From the NCBI GenBank assembly GCA_016165875.1, contig JABBOT010000004.1, forward strand, positions 20,676,007 through 20,740,006: 64,000 bases of DNA, read 5' to 3'. Origin of the DNA: Acanthopleura granulata (taxonomy: Eukaryota; Mollusca; Polyplacophora; Chitonida; Chitonidae). The notes below the pieces were generated by a model. That model was given only the letters and a program-made list of their open reading frames with translations. It ran no database searches and was not told where the DNA came from. Of this stretch, positions 12,255 through 24,652 are shown piece after piece; the first letter of the stretch is position 1, and each line of letters starts with the position of its first letter. Position numbers and translations under genes: made by a program.

Positions 12255-12340
12255 CAGGATTTTGCTGGTAAAAGCTAGTACTTGTATGTAAATGTATTGC
12301 TGAAGAAACATTGTAATCTATGCCTACGAAAGAAATAATG
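12255..12340 (+). repeat. Local dispersed duplicate, copy 2
   Basis: Second copy of the segment at 11159-11240, about 1.1 kb downstream in the same orientation and roughly 80% alike by eye. Confidence 0.65.
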
Positions 12341-13449
12341 CTTTTGCAGTTCTTGTAGAGTTCCTGGCAAGATTCTTCAGAATGGATGAGTTTGTGCAAG
12401 TAATGCCAAAGTTAGAAATTCTAAATGATAGGGTACCACACTCCTTGCAAGTCTGGTTTAATGAAGTGTAGCATATATGAGTCTACCTGAAGTAAGCAAC
12501 TCAAAAGTGCATAACTTTCGACATAGGTCCAGACGAAGTGATAAAAGCAAGTGTGTATACACATCAACCAAGTACACTGAAGTGGTCTGCACTGCCTCTG
12601 TATCACCCTGGCAGTGATCCATAATGAAAGATATTCTAGTATTAATGCTGTTGTCAGTTTCATGAGTTAATTAGTCCTATAACAGTACTTGAGAGGATTA
12701 GGACACCTTGACCCTCTATCAGTCCGTATCCTGTCAATCCATCACAAATAGGTTCAAGATTCTCTTTTGAAATGGCTTCATTATGACAAATTAATTACAT
12801 CTTCTCTTTTTTGGATCTATTTTAGGAACAGTTATCCGGACTTTTTGGGAAGCATTTGATTATTCTGAATTAACATGTTTCACTGTGAGCAGTTTAGACC
12901 AACTTTGGGTTTGAGGCCATTTCATCCATTTTCAGCTAACTTATATTAAAGTCTCTGAAATAACTGTTTCCCCTCATGATTCCAACGCTGAATGCTTGTT
13001 TTTCTGGAGTGAGTCATGGCCATGTGCTTAAATCTTTTCATCATGATGCACTTTTGTGTGGTCTTATGTTAAGTTCACTGGAGACCATTTAGATTTTCCT
13101 TGCACCAATATGACATCACACATGGACAGTTACAGGCTTGTGGTTTACTCCTGGTACCGCAGTTTACTCCATCTATAAATTTGGCTCGTACATTAAGTAA
13201 AAAATTAATCAGTAGAGTTATACTAGCAATGAAAGAGATAAAAATACTGTAAATGACCAAAAACTGTAACTACAACACATGCACATTTACAGATAAATAA
13301 ATTTCGTAAGATGTTACTTTTGGTGCTGAAACTTGGATTTTCCAGTAGGATATCATCCTACCTTTCAAACAAACCTCAATACCCTTATACATGCACATAT
13401 ATAAACAAGAATTCAACACTGTCACTTTCCATCAGGTATGATAAGGCAA

Positions 13450-13901
13450 ATTTATTTCTTGGACATTTTGTTGACAGCTTTTAAAGGTTCTAGAATCCAG
13501 TCCTAAGTAACAAAACATAGCACAAAATATAAACTGCTGAACTTGATGACACTGGACTGAAATCATTTCAACATGAAAACATTCTTGCATTAACAGTTAG
13601 AGGTAGTAATATTAATACATATGAATTTATAAGGCAAGATGCATACATGCAATTGTCAAATGTCAATTTTATGTCAAACCAACCAAGATAATTTAATCTT
13701 AAGAAACCAGTTTAAATGCCTTCTTGCCAAATTAGTCATCAAAACCTATTCAACACTATCAAATAAAAATTCGGAAAAATAAAACTGAGTTTCTTAAATT
13801 TTGAGATAATCACACTGAATATTTAGGATTTAGATTATGTACAATATTTTGATATAAAGTAAATAATTATGTAGAGAATTTTACGCTGTTGCAATAAAAT
13901 A
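13450..13901 (-). other. Probable 3' UTR of the unnamed 223-aa gene
   Basis: AT-rich sequence after the stop, with an AATAAA on the minus strand at about 13455-13450. The transcript end is inferred. Confidence 0.4.
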
Positions 13902-14096
13902 TTATAACAAGTTTGATGGAATAGGGTTTCTAAACTGGTATACTTTGACTTGCTGCTTCAGGTGCGAGTTAGCATAAACTCCGCTCTCGTCCTGCCATGT
14001 GTTCCTACCTGGTCTCTTGCTGCCATCGGGGTCCGAAAACTGTGATATGCACCTTCTGTAAGCAGCTGAGTCATCAGGGAGAACAACCATTTTCTC
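13902..14096 (-). CDS. Unnamed 223-aa protein, last exon
   Basis: Follows a tctaattttcag acceptor. It encodes EKMVVLPDDSAAYRRCISQF and NTWQDESGVYANSHLKQQ and ends with the stop at 13902-13904. Confidence 0.75.
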   Translation of the reverse strand, partial: EKMVVLPDDSAAYRRCISQFSDPDGSKRPGRNTWQDESGVYANSHLKQQVKVYQFRNPIPSNLL

Positions 14097-17000
14097 CTGA
14101 AAATTAGAAAACTAACTTTACTGTCAGCTTAACAACACATGATGGCTTCTCTTTGAAAGTAAGGATCTTGCAACCTGTTTGTTTTAGGAGATCTTAATCA
14201 CAACTTGTCCTGATTTTCCTTCCCAACTTATTGTCTGTGTGTATTTCATACTAAAATACATTGTCAAAAATGGCAATAGGTACATGTAATATAGACAAGT
14301 GCTGAAATCTTTGAATCTTTCGTCTTCATTTAGTCTATTTTGAGGGATTTTTTTCTGGCCTGGTAAAATTGTACATTTGGTAAAGTTGTCAAATAAAGTC
14401 AGTGTAGTTTTACATCCATATTTTATTCTTGCCACTTGTGGTTACCACAAAGAGAAATATAAGAAAATTTAGTTGACTGAGTTTTCATGACACATTGGTG
14501 ATGAAAAAATATTGAGTTTTGTGATTTGTTCCAACTAAGTTTTTAAAAAGAAATTGGCCAGAAAAACCCCTGACATCCATAATAACTTAATCAGGATACA
14601 TTTACATATAAAGCATTACACATTTAACCTGTCAAGAATTGAGGAATAAAAGTTAGATTTTCAGAACTAGATATGATTGCAGTTTATGCTATAACACAAT
14701 ATACTCCAGGCCTGTACATAACCTTTTAAGGCTTGTTTGACAAATTTTTGAAACCTGTTTAATGCAAGTAGCATTCTGTAAAGTCCCTTTGTTATTTACA
14801 TGAAAAGAATTGATTTGATGCCTGAAAATGTCCTTGTCAGGCTGCTTATTTGCAGGCTTGAAACTGGCTTCATGTTTAAAAATGATATTAAAAAGGACTT
14901 TGAATGTAAAGCAGTCCTTACTGGTTTGCGCTCAAATGGCCGAGGCGATTTGAAATCAGCTCTGTGTGTTGTCTCGAGGTAGTATTTGTTATAGTCTGGC
15001 TTATGGCGTGGCAACACAGCACCCATTCCATGTTTAGGGACACCAGGAATTTCTCTGCAGACATAATATAAAATTTAACACTTTACTTAAGTACATGAAT
15101 AAATGCTGGCAATATCCTTTTTTGATTTCTTAAGTTGAATCACAATAACAGAACTTTTATGCTTACAGTACACTTTCGATGCTAATTTATATTTCTGTTC
15201 TACTACATACTCAAGGTGACACACACACAATCCATAAATATTACTTCATTAGTTACAAACCTGTCTAAGTGAACATGGGCCAGTGTTTCTTGTGTAATCA
15301 TGGGCTTTCTTGTCTCGCGTTCTTCATAATCTTTCTTTAAAAACAGCTGCTCTGTATGGGCTTGGTATGTAGTTTTATTTAGTGACTGAAAAAAGGAAAT
15401 CACAAGGATTAGGAATCAATTCACAAAATGTGACTCTTTCTCTTCCTGCTGTAGTAATGATGAAAAAATGCTACAAGCATCAACCTCAATGTCACAGGCA
15501 TAGAGAATACAAATCTGTTCCATTTCCCTACCTAAATGTTAGCAGTCATTTGGAAAAATTATTAAAAACTTAACTTTATTAAGTTTTCTTATTTGGATTT
15601 AAACCATTTCCTTGCTAGGTTTATTTTTCTGGTCATACTGTAACTTGGAGACCATATCTATTAACTTCTGCTTTTTATTCGCAATATTTTGCCAATAATA
15701 TGCATAACAACCTGGAGTCTGGTCAATGGAAAAGTCATTACTGCCTAGAAATGGTACCTGTAACACTGTATCATACTGACTATACTTGAACATCTGAAGA
15801 TATGTCACTAAAAGAATGCTTCTTTTCAGAAAAGAAGATGAAAAGTTTGATTGATGAGACAATCACTAGCTGAGCAGTTCGTACAAACTGCTGTGTAGGG
15901 AATACCCTAACTGCCAAACAACACATACACTGGTTGGTATGGTCAATTTCTGGGCTTGGAAAAAAGTACAACTGAATTTCAGGGCTTGACAAAAAGCACA
16001 ATTATTATCATTATACGCAGGGTAATGCCCTCAGAATATCCTTGATTGTTTGGTATGCTAGGATTCTTAAAGCCATCCAGCTTTTAGAAATGTCAAAACC
16101 TGCTTTAGTAAACCATCCTTCCAGCAATTATATCGTTTGATTGCAACAAGTTAATCAACATCCACCATGATCTGAATTCACATCTCTGGCATAGTACGAA
16201 CTTGAAAGATAGACTGTTCACAACCAAATCCAATGACCAGAGTACCAGTATATATGTATTTGAATGCAACACGTATAGGGAAAAATTTTACTTTCGAACA
16301 GGTGAAGATTCAAGCATGAAATATGGCAGGCATTGCTTTAACATTGCTGGATAACTGATAGAGGAGTGTTTGCCGAGGTTGGTTCTGACATTTCTAAGAG
16401 GAGTGGGGTGTTTGTTGTGTATTGAATGGGTTACAGTTGTATCGGTGAATGAATTTTATTTTTTCATGGAGATAAATAAGACACATAGTGGTTGCCAGCT
16501 TGGGCTACATGAAATTTACCCCATCAGTAACATTGCCAATCCTATAGTACGTGGCCTTGCACAGATCACGAACAGGTGATGTGTTGATGTCATAATCCTT
16601 TGGCTCCGACTCTCTCGCCTGGTCCCTGAATGAATAAATTGAAATATCAATTCTGAAAATAAGCCATTTTTCCCAAGTTTTACACACTCTACCTGGACAA
16701 CGGAAAATGCGAAAAATAAGTGCTTCCATGTTGATGTTAGTTTACATATCATGATGGTGTGAACATCACCATTGATCACTGGCTATCAGTGCAATGGTCA
16801 ACGTCACAGTCTTCCATGAAAGCATGACATGGCTGCATAACTATCACAAAGTTAAACTGTGGGCAACCACAGTATCTCCATCATACCTACACATTTGAAA
16901 CTATGACTTGACATTAAACGTTAAACTTGATTTGCGGATGTAAAAAAGGTGACATGAATTGATGTAAAACCAGTGTTGTTGTTGGAATTATATCGAGGGA

Positions 17001-17120
17001 TTCTCACCAGTTTGAATTCAGCGTGGCTCTTCCATAATTCATGTGGTCCGACCTTAAGGAATACGACCCCTTTCTCTCCACAAAGTCTGGTATCAGAGAG
17101 TGATAACCAGAAGCCGTCAT
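13902..17120 (-). CDS. Unnamed 223-residue protein, five exons; possible ciliary microtubule-associated protein
   Basis: Five minus-strand exons (17120-17008, 16625-16520, 15385-15261, 15054-14922, 14096-13902) join without any frame conflict into 672 coding bases. The ATG at 17120 sits in a good context (CCAACAATGAC), and the phase-2 exit of exon 1 fits exon 2 exactly. The protein is hydrophilic, with no signal peptide or membrane span. It is rich in Tyr, Arg, His and Pro, with spaced motifs such as TTYQAHTEQLF, YYLETTHRADFKSP and CISQFSDPDGSKRPG, and ends RNPIPSNLL. Such T-T-x-Y/H-x-x-F/Y modules are seen in several axonemal microtubule inner proteins; I infer that role with low confidence and cannot name an orthologue. 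The gene is convergent with laminin. Confidence 0.7.
14922..15054 (-). CDS. Unnamed 223-aa protein, exon 4
   Basis: Lies between tgtctgcag and GTAAGG. It encodes EIPGVPKHGMGAVLPRHKPD and YYLETTHRADFKSPRPFE. One base plus 44 codons, ending on a codon boundary. Confidence 0.75.
15261..15385 (-). CDS. Unnamed 223-aa protein, exon 3
   Basis: Lies between ccttttttcag and GTTTGT. It encodes LNKTTYQAHTEQLFLKKDYE and ETLAHVHLD, with a two-base split Arg codon at its end. Confidence 0.72.
15386..16519 (-). other. Intron of the unnamed 223-aa gene
   Basis: An intron of about 1.13 kb. Open frames at 15599-16001 and 15382-15573 show no family resemblance, and splicing exon 2 to exon 3 across them is in phase. 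Confidence 0.6.
16520..16625 (-). CDS. Unnamed 223-aa protein, exon 2
   Basis: Lies between ttcattcag and GTAAAT. It encodes DQARESEPKDYDINTSP and ATYYRIGNVTDG. Confidence 0.7.
17008..17120 (-). CDS. Unnamed 223-aa protein, exon 1
   Basis: Starts at ATG 17120-17118 and encodes MTASGYHSLIPDFVERKGS and onward to LNSN, leaving two bases of a Trp codon before GTGAGA. A longer open frame also crosses this exon, but only this frame joins exon 2 in phase. Confidence 0.65.
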
Positions 17121-17392
17121 TGTTGGCAGTTGTCACTACTATTCCCAACCGAAGGCTCAAGTGGCCAGCCAAGAGATTGCGCTTTGGAGGTAGACTGAAG
17201 GCTGAACTACCCACTCAGTTGTATGTGCTTCCGCTATTTGAAGTAGTTCACCTCTCTTAGTCTTACTCCTGTGCCTTTAAAACCCGTGAAGAAGAGAAGT
17301 AATAATAAACACTCTGAACTGATTTATGAGAAGTATTCTGTGCTCAGTATACTCTCAGTGTGCATAAATAAGTAAAATTAACAATGGAAGAT

Positions 17393-17458
17393 CACTCCGC
17401 GAGCACGGAAGCCCGGCCATAACAACAGAAAGCGTGCCTAGCTACCGCGAGCGGAGTG
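17393..17458. repeat. Short GC-rich inverted repeat upstream of the 223-aa gene
   Basis: CACTCCGC at 17393-17400 and its exact complement GCGGAGTG at 17451-17458 flank about 50 bases. Both arms also carry a related CGCGAG core. It could form a hairpin or be a small element end; no function is shown. Confidence 0.4.
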
Positions 17459-20400
17459 TTGAGTGCGATGACAAGGATTAATACGAGTCGTTAGGATGGG
17501 GGATCTACAAATAACCTGTCCCGAGCAGAGTAATTATTCTATATTAGACCACACCACTTTACATAGCCCAGGTTGACTGCCATTATTGTTATAGAATGAC
17601 TTTTGTTCCTGTAGGACAAACTGTTATGTGACATAACTTCTCAAGCGGCAGCCCAACATTTAGTCCTAGATAAGTAGATGCAGGCCTAGATACACAACAT
17701 GTGAACGATGTATGCATGCACGGTGTTGGCATATAGGGCCTGTATAGTTTTCAGTCTTTGTATGATTTTTATTAGATTTAAATGAAACTGAGATTCCTAC
17801 AGCAGAATTTGTCAGACCCATTGAAATTTCCATGCAGCATAGGTCTATATCCGATAGCCCATAGATAGGTCTACATTTTCTAGCAAAGTAGCCTATAGGT
17901 TAAAGTTAAAAGCTTAGGCCCCCTATTTTAAGCATTAAATTATTAAATATTATTAAATAAATACATGTAGGCTATGATCTATATCCTTTTTAAATTTATG
18001 ATAGGCCTGCGGTGGGTGCAGAGAATAAAATTCTATGTCTATATATAATCTTCATAAAAGGCCCAGGCCTATTGATACTTTTTTAATCTGCCACTGTTTG
18101 ACTCCACGCAACGCTGTATTCCTGCACTGTAGACCATACTTTAAGCATACTACTATAAATGACCATACTAACATATTTATAGGTAAGCCTAAACATAGAC
18201 ATATTATTTATGTCTGCATGGGCAGTGCCAATGTATTGGAAATTCGTCATGCATCAGTGAAGGGCTTCCCCTTGAAATGAATAAATCATTTTAAAAAGTC
18301 TCACCGAAGGAAGAAGTGCTGAAAGTGATGATCGAGGACTGCACGAATGGAACGGAATTGTGAAACATTTTATGAATATTTCAACTGACATAAGATCCAT
18401 CCAACATTTTTTTTTGCCTGTACATGTAGAGATATTCGATCTGCAGGCCTATAGACATGTGCATTCAGTTTTTGGCACATTACTGAGGAACTTCTCCATC
18501 TTGTATGTGACCTACCTCAAGCGTGCGATGTCTGGTGGAAGACAAGTGGTCTTCATCGAACATTGTCAAGCAATGAGAACGAGGAAACATGTACACATAC
18601 CCTCATGCCCTACATGTATGCCGGGATTGAACCGTAGAGTTTTTCATACAGCTGGTAAAAAATTAAACATAACAACGTTTAAACCCAGTTGATGAATTTT
18701 ACCGCGACGAAATGACATTTGGAGAGAGATTTCGGCACGTTGAAATGTGTCACAGAGTTATGTTGTCGTTATATCATTGAATAGACGGGGGGAGGGGGGG
18801 CTCACAGTAAGTATATAACCTATTATTAAATGTATTCAAACAATGCATATACACCTCTCGACGTGTGTATGTCGCTTTCTGTCAGGGCTTTGAAATCTTC
18901 GGAACGGAATCTCATGAAATGCAAGTTCCTATGTCGTACCGTGCATGATTGCTTTTAAACGGGCGTGGAGCCGTTTGGCAATGCACAGAGAATCATATTA
19001 CGACAGACCGACTAGTACAGAAGAAAAATTGATGGAAAATCACGCTTACGATTTGTCGTAACCGTAGATCTCTTGATACGATTATTTGTCATAATAATTC
19101 ATGCCATGCATTTACATGGATTTTAACGTTTCTTACATGTGTTATGAATAAAAACTAATATTCAATTCTACATTGTATCCGTAAAAAAAGCTTTCTTAAC
19201 GTCGGCAAAATAGATGTTGTCATATGCAACCGTTATATACTGTTTCGGAGTGGTAAGATGTCATTGTCGATGAATTATTAGGGCACAGTTGGTGAAAGAG
19301 TTGTCGTCAATGATATATTCAAGCTCGCCTTTAACATATTTGAACCATTCATCACAAAGGCATGTCAATCTGTCTTCAGTCCTGTTGGGGTTATTAGTGC
19401 AAAGCTTCCGACTTATGATCTGCAGTTTGAGCGAGGGGAAGGTTATCCGATTTCGAATATGACGACGACTCCGAGTCAGTTGCTGTTGGTCCTGACTGAT
19501 GTTTGAATTCAGGTTGCCTCCCATTGTTAGGGACACGGATGACGTGTAGAATTTGGATTTAATTTTTCTGGCACCAAACATAATCTATCAATTCATGTAT
19601 GGTGGATGTTGATTGTGTCAGAACGGACATAATACCTCTTGTGAATAAATAAACATCAGTAACGATTGTTTGTCTCTTCCAAATCTTTGTATGAGCTCTA
19701 TGAACACCATTATTTGGGCCTCTCCTACATGGCTGCTAGTTTATATATTCCATTTGATTGTACATATATTTCCTGTTATAATTTGTTATGCATAGAAACG
19801 ATGTACCTGTCTTCGAACTGCAGGCATATTAGGGCTTTACAGGTATATACATTTTCTTTGAACATCATGTTTCTTCTGATGTTTTCCAGGGGTAGACCTG
19901 TATTCAGGTTTAAAACTGCTCCTATTTGGTATTCCATAACTACTGAAATGGTCCAACATAAAAATGGTGAATACTGGAATTTCTCTTGTCGTTAGTGATA
20001 AAATTATATCGGGTATTGTAAATGTGCCATACAGTTTTCTGCCAAGCCCATCTGAAGCACACTTGTGCCTTCACTGTTGCTTTCGAAGTTCCATTGTTTA
20101 CCCAAGATGAACACATGCCAATTAAATCTTAAAGTCTTGGGAGTTGATTTATGTCCTTTAACTCAACATTTTCGATCTTACTTTCATAATTGGCGTTTAA
20201 CAATGAAGGTATCATTGCCCTTACACTTACCAGTGATACCACTGGGGGTAATGGCCCTCTTTATCAGCCATGCTATTACCAAAGTTATAGTCAAACATTT
20301 TACCATTTTAACAATGGCATGCATATATCTCCGAATGGGTGTTGCAAGCAAACGAAGACAGAAATTCGTCTTTGGCCTCCTTCATAGCGCTGTTGTTTAT

Positions 20401-22829
20401 CTCTATGTGACATCACTCACTCTACCTGTTCATAAATCTAAATTTCCTGTGTCAACGAATCGCGCCAATCCTTAACTTGGACTTATTCACCTTTTTCAGG
20501 AGATTGAAAAGATGTAACTCAAGGAGATCATCTTTCCTCATGAATGCGTATTGTTTCCACAACAAATAAATTGTTCACTAATAAAATCGGTATTTCAACC
20601 TTTTATTTCATAACAGTGACAGGAATACAAACAATATTAATTACATAAAAACATCTTACAAATGAATAAGAAGGGCATTGGTTATGAGGGAAGGTGATTA
20701 ATTCGAGTGCACAGTTTAACGTGAGCAATAAAATTTTATGTATAAAGGGCGACAATATAAAAGTTCAAATTTTCTCGCCATCAGTCCTCCATATCTAAGA
20801 GGCCCCTAGGAACGTTTGTAACGTAACTCTGAGACCGGAACTGTCAGATGCGGTAGAAACTTGAGTAGATGATATTGATCCGTCACAACGCCTATATTAA
20901 ACGAGAGTAAAACAGACAGGAACCAGACGTATCCTATGACGGGGGAAAGTCCTATACGTAGATCTACATAACACACAATATACAGCTTTCACCTCTCATC
21001 TTCCATTCGTAAAAACCGCATATGTAAAATAGTATCCTTTACCCTGTTAATAGACTTCATATAAACATACAAAAATATAGTCTCATTTTCAGTTCCATCA
21101 ACGTTTTGGAACACGATCAACACGTTTTAATCAACAGTTTCGTAACAGTTTCCTCATTTCAGATGGGTATTTTTGCCTTCTTTCTTTAGCTGGTAGGCTT
21201 AATATCGGTAATCAGTTCCTTTGCTTTTTTTAATGACTCGGCGTACATGTCCTATATATATTTATATCTTCCGAAGAATATACAGTGACTTTACTTAACG
21301 ACAACAGCAATCAAAGATACATTTATACTCTACGAACTAAAATCCTATACACTATACTCGACACCTGTGTAATTCTTCGAAGATGGTTACAAGGTTTGGA
21401 TGGTAAACTTTTCGGTACAATGCACAAAATTTGCTCAGCAAACAGGCCTGTGTATGACATACGATGAACAATACATACGTCAAATAAATAGCTTCCACTG
21501 GAAATACAGCAAAAAATGTAACTCTATACGTGTCGATAAAATACAATGTTCAGATACAAACACACAGCAGCACATTTTGAATATTGGTAACAAATATATT
21601 TAGTACATAAAGAAGGGGAACCTATTCTTGATTTAAACCACCATAAAATTAATTATACTGTGAATTTAGGTCAACGTTTACTTGTTTCCACGCACACGCA
21701 TGTATTTCATACTACATCATATACTCCGTGGGTTTCCAGACAAGCAGAAACCGTTGTGATGTGCAAAACTGTCAGTGAGGTTTTGTTGCAGAGGCAAATA
21801 TTTAGACCTCCATCGAGCTAACTCAGATGATGTAAATTGCTCTTTGTTCTGTACTGTTCATTCAGTGACAAGATATTTGCACCTCGAGTTGTTCTCACAC
21901 TATATATCCTATGACGCGTTTTACCAAATGAACTGTACAAAGGATTCTCCAAATTCTGGCTTTTAGCAAATTATACATATATTATGTAGGGGCCTGAGAC
22001 AATCTATGAAACGGCTGTTTCTTGAAGAAGAAGAAAAAAGAATATCCAAGACGTTATTTAAGAACACATTCCTTCTTTGTTGAAAGTCCACCCTTTAACT
22101 GGGATGTAGAAAATTTTACATTCGAGTAATATGTATTGTTCTGAATTACCATCTATTGTAACAGCGTTGTGTTCTTAAATTTTCATTATAATTCGACCGG
22201 TTCAAAACATTGTGATATTCGCCAAAAAGATTAAACGGTTAAGATATGTATGTATTACATTAAAATACCGAATATAAAACAGCTGAGACTTTGGTATTAA
22301 ACGAATAAAAATCAACGACCTGTAACTATACCGCGTTCCTAAAACTGGCACGAAATAGAATCTGTATCCACAGGAACAAGGTTTGCTTAGGCCAACAGCT
22401 GGACAGACGAACTCCAGGCAACGTCAGACTACATGCTGAAACACCTGGTTGCCTCAAAAAATACTGTCACACTATCTTGCTGTGGATTTTCATTACCTAC
22501 AGAAGAGCGAACAGTATGGAAAGCGAAGTATCTGGAGTGGAGAACTACCATATAAGCACTCTACAATGTGGCACAAACAGAAACGCTGGACATACACTCT
22601 TAGGACATGCATTAAGATAATTTTAATGGTCAACTATTACACAAATTTCCAAAAATACAAAATACAGCGTAGCTTTAGTTTATGATTCCATTGATACACT
22701 GGTATTCAAATTGTTATTATTTCATTAATACAAACAGAAGCTCACGGATGTTTTAAAATATAATGCTGCAGAATACAATATTAGTATACTTTTGAAATGA
22801 AACATGAACCAGGCCTAATATATACACAC

Positions 22830-22849
22830 ATATATATATATATATATAT
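22830..22849. repeat. (AT)n microsatellite
   Basis: About ten TA repeats, preceded by a short CA-rich stretch. Confidence 0.9.
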
Positions 22850-24270
22850 GTCCGCCTATATATTTTAGACCCGTAAAGACCGAGCTTTGTGACGTCAATG
22901 TGACCTATTAAATTCCGTATTATACCTAAAATTCTAAGCAATAATACTTCATTGTTGTTCCCAACACAAAACAGAAACGTTTTAACAGTATACCAATTTG
23001 TTAACTCTAGATATTAACCGAAAAAAATCAGTAGGGAAAAGACTACAGGTTCCACTTACTGTATAACGGAAACCACGTTATTTCTCAGAATACATTCGCA
23101 TGCAGTTTCCTACGTCGTCGCAAATTTTGATAGATCACAGATTAAGAAGAAAGGAACCAATATTCACTTCTTCTTTTAATAGCAACTTCTCCTTGTATTA
23201 CTGAGAACAGACAGAAGCTGTTATTCAATGATAGAAAAAAAGCAAAGCAGTGAAAGTATTTATTTCCTTGAGTAGTAAAACAGTTTTTAGGAACACAGGG
23301 CCGCTTTTCATTCACCGTGGCAACAGTTCTACTTGTTGCGCTATATAACCATTGTTCTTACATGTTATTGTTGGGAGCGTCAAAGGCGAGAGTAGCATCC
23401 CTTCTTGAAGTTCTCGAGAGCTTGAAAAGAGGTACTCTTTCTAGCATAAGTCTTGTTATGCAGGAATAAGTTTTGCTTTAATTTTGCATTTTTATTGCCC
23501 TGCTAGGCAAATCTTAAACTTACGTACATGTAGAAGTTTGAAGAATGTAGAACTAAAATACACATGTAAAGAGAGTATTGTTTTTTGAAGAAAAATTAAA
23601 GTGTTTATTCTACGCAAGGTCGACGGAAGAAATATAGCTAAATATAAATCGTGGCCATAACAATAATTTCTGAAGTATAAAATGGTCACCTTTCTCAGCG
23701 TTTATCAAGTCAACCATGCCAGAGCGTGAGTTTCATAAATTGATCTTTTACTTTTTATTAGTTCTTGTCGTTTCCTTTACCTATGACGACCTGTCCAGTC
23801 GTTGTGTATTAGCTGAAAACAAGACAAAATAACCAATCTTTGGCGCGTGAACAGAATTGGGCCCAGGCACTTATCATGATTTTGTACTGTATTGTTCTAT
23901 GTATAAAGGATTGTGTGTTGGCAAAATATTTGAGACTAATAAAAGTAGTAATAAAAAAGGAAAAGTATCATTATTTACAATCATGCCAGACTAGAGAAGC
24001 TTATACTGCACAAGGTGGCAGCATGCAATTGCGTCTATCACTTCGTGACCTATTACATACTCGTATGTAAATGTACATATAGTTATTGGCAAAGTTTACC
24101 CTTAAAGGTACCCCTGGTTTTGAATTGCCTTTTGATTGACTTGTTGACTTTTGCGAGCACAAGTGGTACAACCAGCTTACCATCTTTTCCATTTCGCCAT
24201 GACGAATTGAGATCAGAGTTTCGAGGCTCAAGTATCATAAATAACCAATGAAGCACTGTATCCACAGTTC

Positions 24271-24652
24271 TTAAGAGATAACTTCGGTTTCTTTCCACCT
24301 TAGCAATGTCCTGACTTGCTTTCTAGCTTTGCAGTAGCAGATAGACAACAAGATTACCACGACGATCAAGATCACGCAGGCTGTCGTCAGAATCCACGTG
24401 GGCGAGGCGTGGATCACTGTCACACGGCTTGTTTTGATGATGTCATCTGTAATGATGTAATTGATGGTTCCCATTTGTTGTTTGTACATTTCCGGAACTT
24501 TCTTGTTCCAGAACTGCAGTTTTTCGGGTTTCAGGTTACTCTCCATTGTAATGGCCGGGTGGTTGTCTTGCTTGTACATCTTCCCATACACTGGCCCGTA
24601 TATGGTGTAAGGCAGGAAGTGAAATTCTTCCGAAGGAACCATGGAAGGAATT
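24271..24652 (-). CDS. Esterase exon 11: C-terminal part, transmembrane span and short tail
   Basis: Follows cgttatttcag. It encodes [17 protein letters not shown] and [17 protein letters not shown], the FWN..P motif at the end of the esterase domain. A juxtamembrane stretch, a 22-residue hydrophobic span and a tail ending RWKETEVIS follow, with the stop at 24271-24273. Family members with a third disulfide have Cys where this has Gln before FW. Confidence 0.92.

Larger units (their letters stand above)
11516..13449. other. Intergenic region between two convergent genes
   Basis: Apart from one copy of the local duplicate, the degenerate SINE and a T19 tract near 12041-12059, nothing recognisable. 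The open frames here are short and unsupported. Confidence 0.6.
17121..24270. other. Intergenic region, no supportable gene
   Basis: About 7.1 kb between the start of the 223-aa gene and the end of the esterase gene. It holds an AT dinucleotide tract (22830-22849) and several isolated open frames (19261-19581 minus, 20065-20475 plus) without recognisable domains. Its right-hand part must contain the esterase 3' UTR: minus-strand AATAAA motifs occur near 23759 and near 20607, and I cannot choose between them. Confidence 0.5.

Noticed and set aside
16921..17214. 97-aa minus-strand frame and 95-aa plus-strand frame at the same place
   Set aside because: They overlap exon 1 of the 223-aa gene, but only the frame starting at 17120 joins exon 2 in phase.
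19261..19581. 106-aa minus-strand frame
   Set aside because: No recognisable domain or flanking exon; kept only as intergenic.
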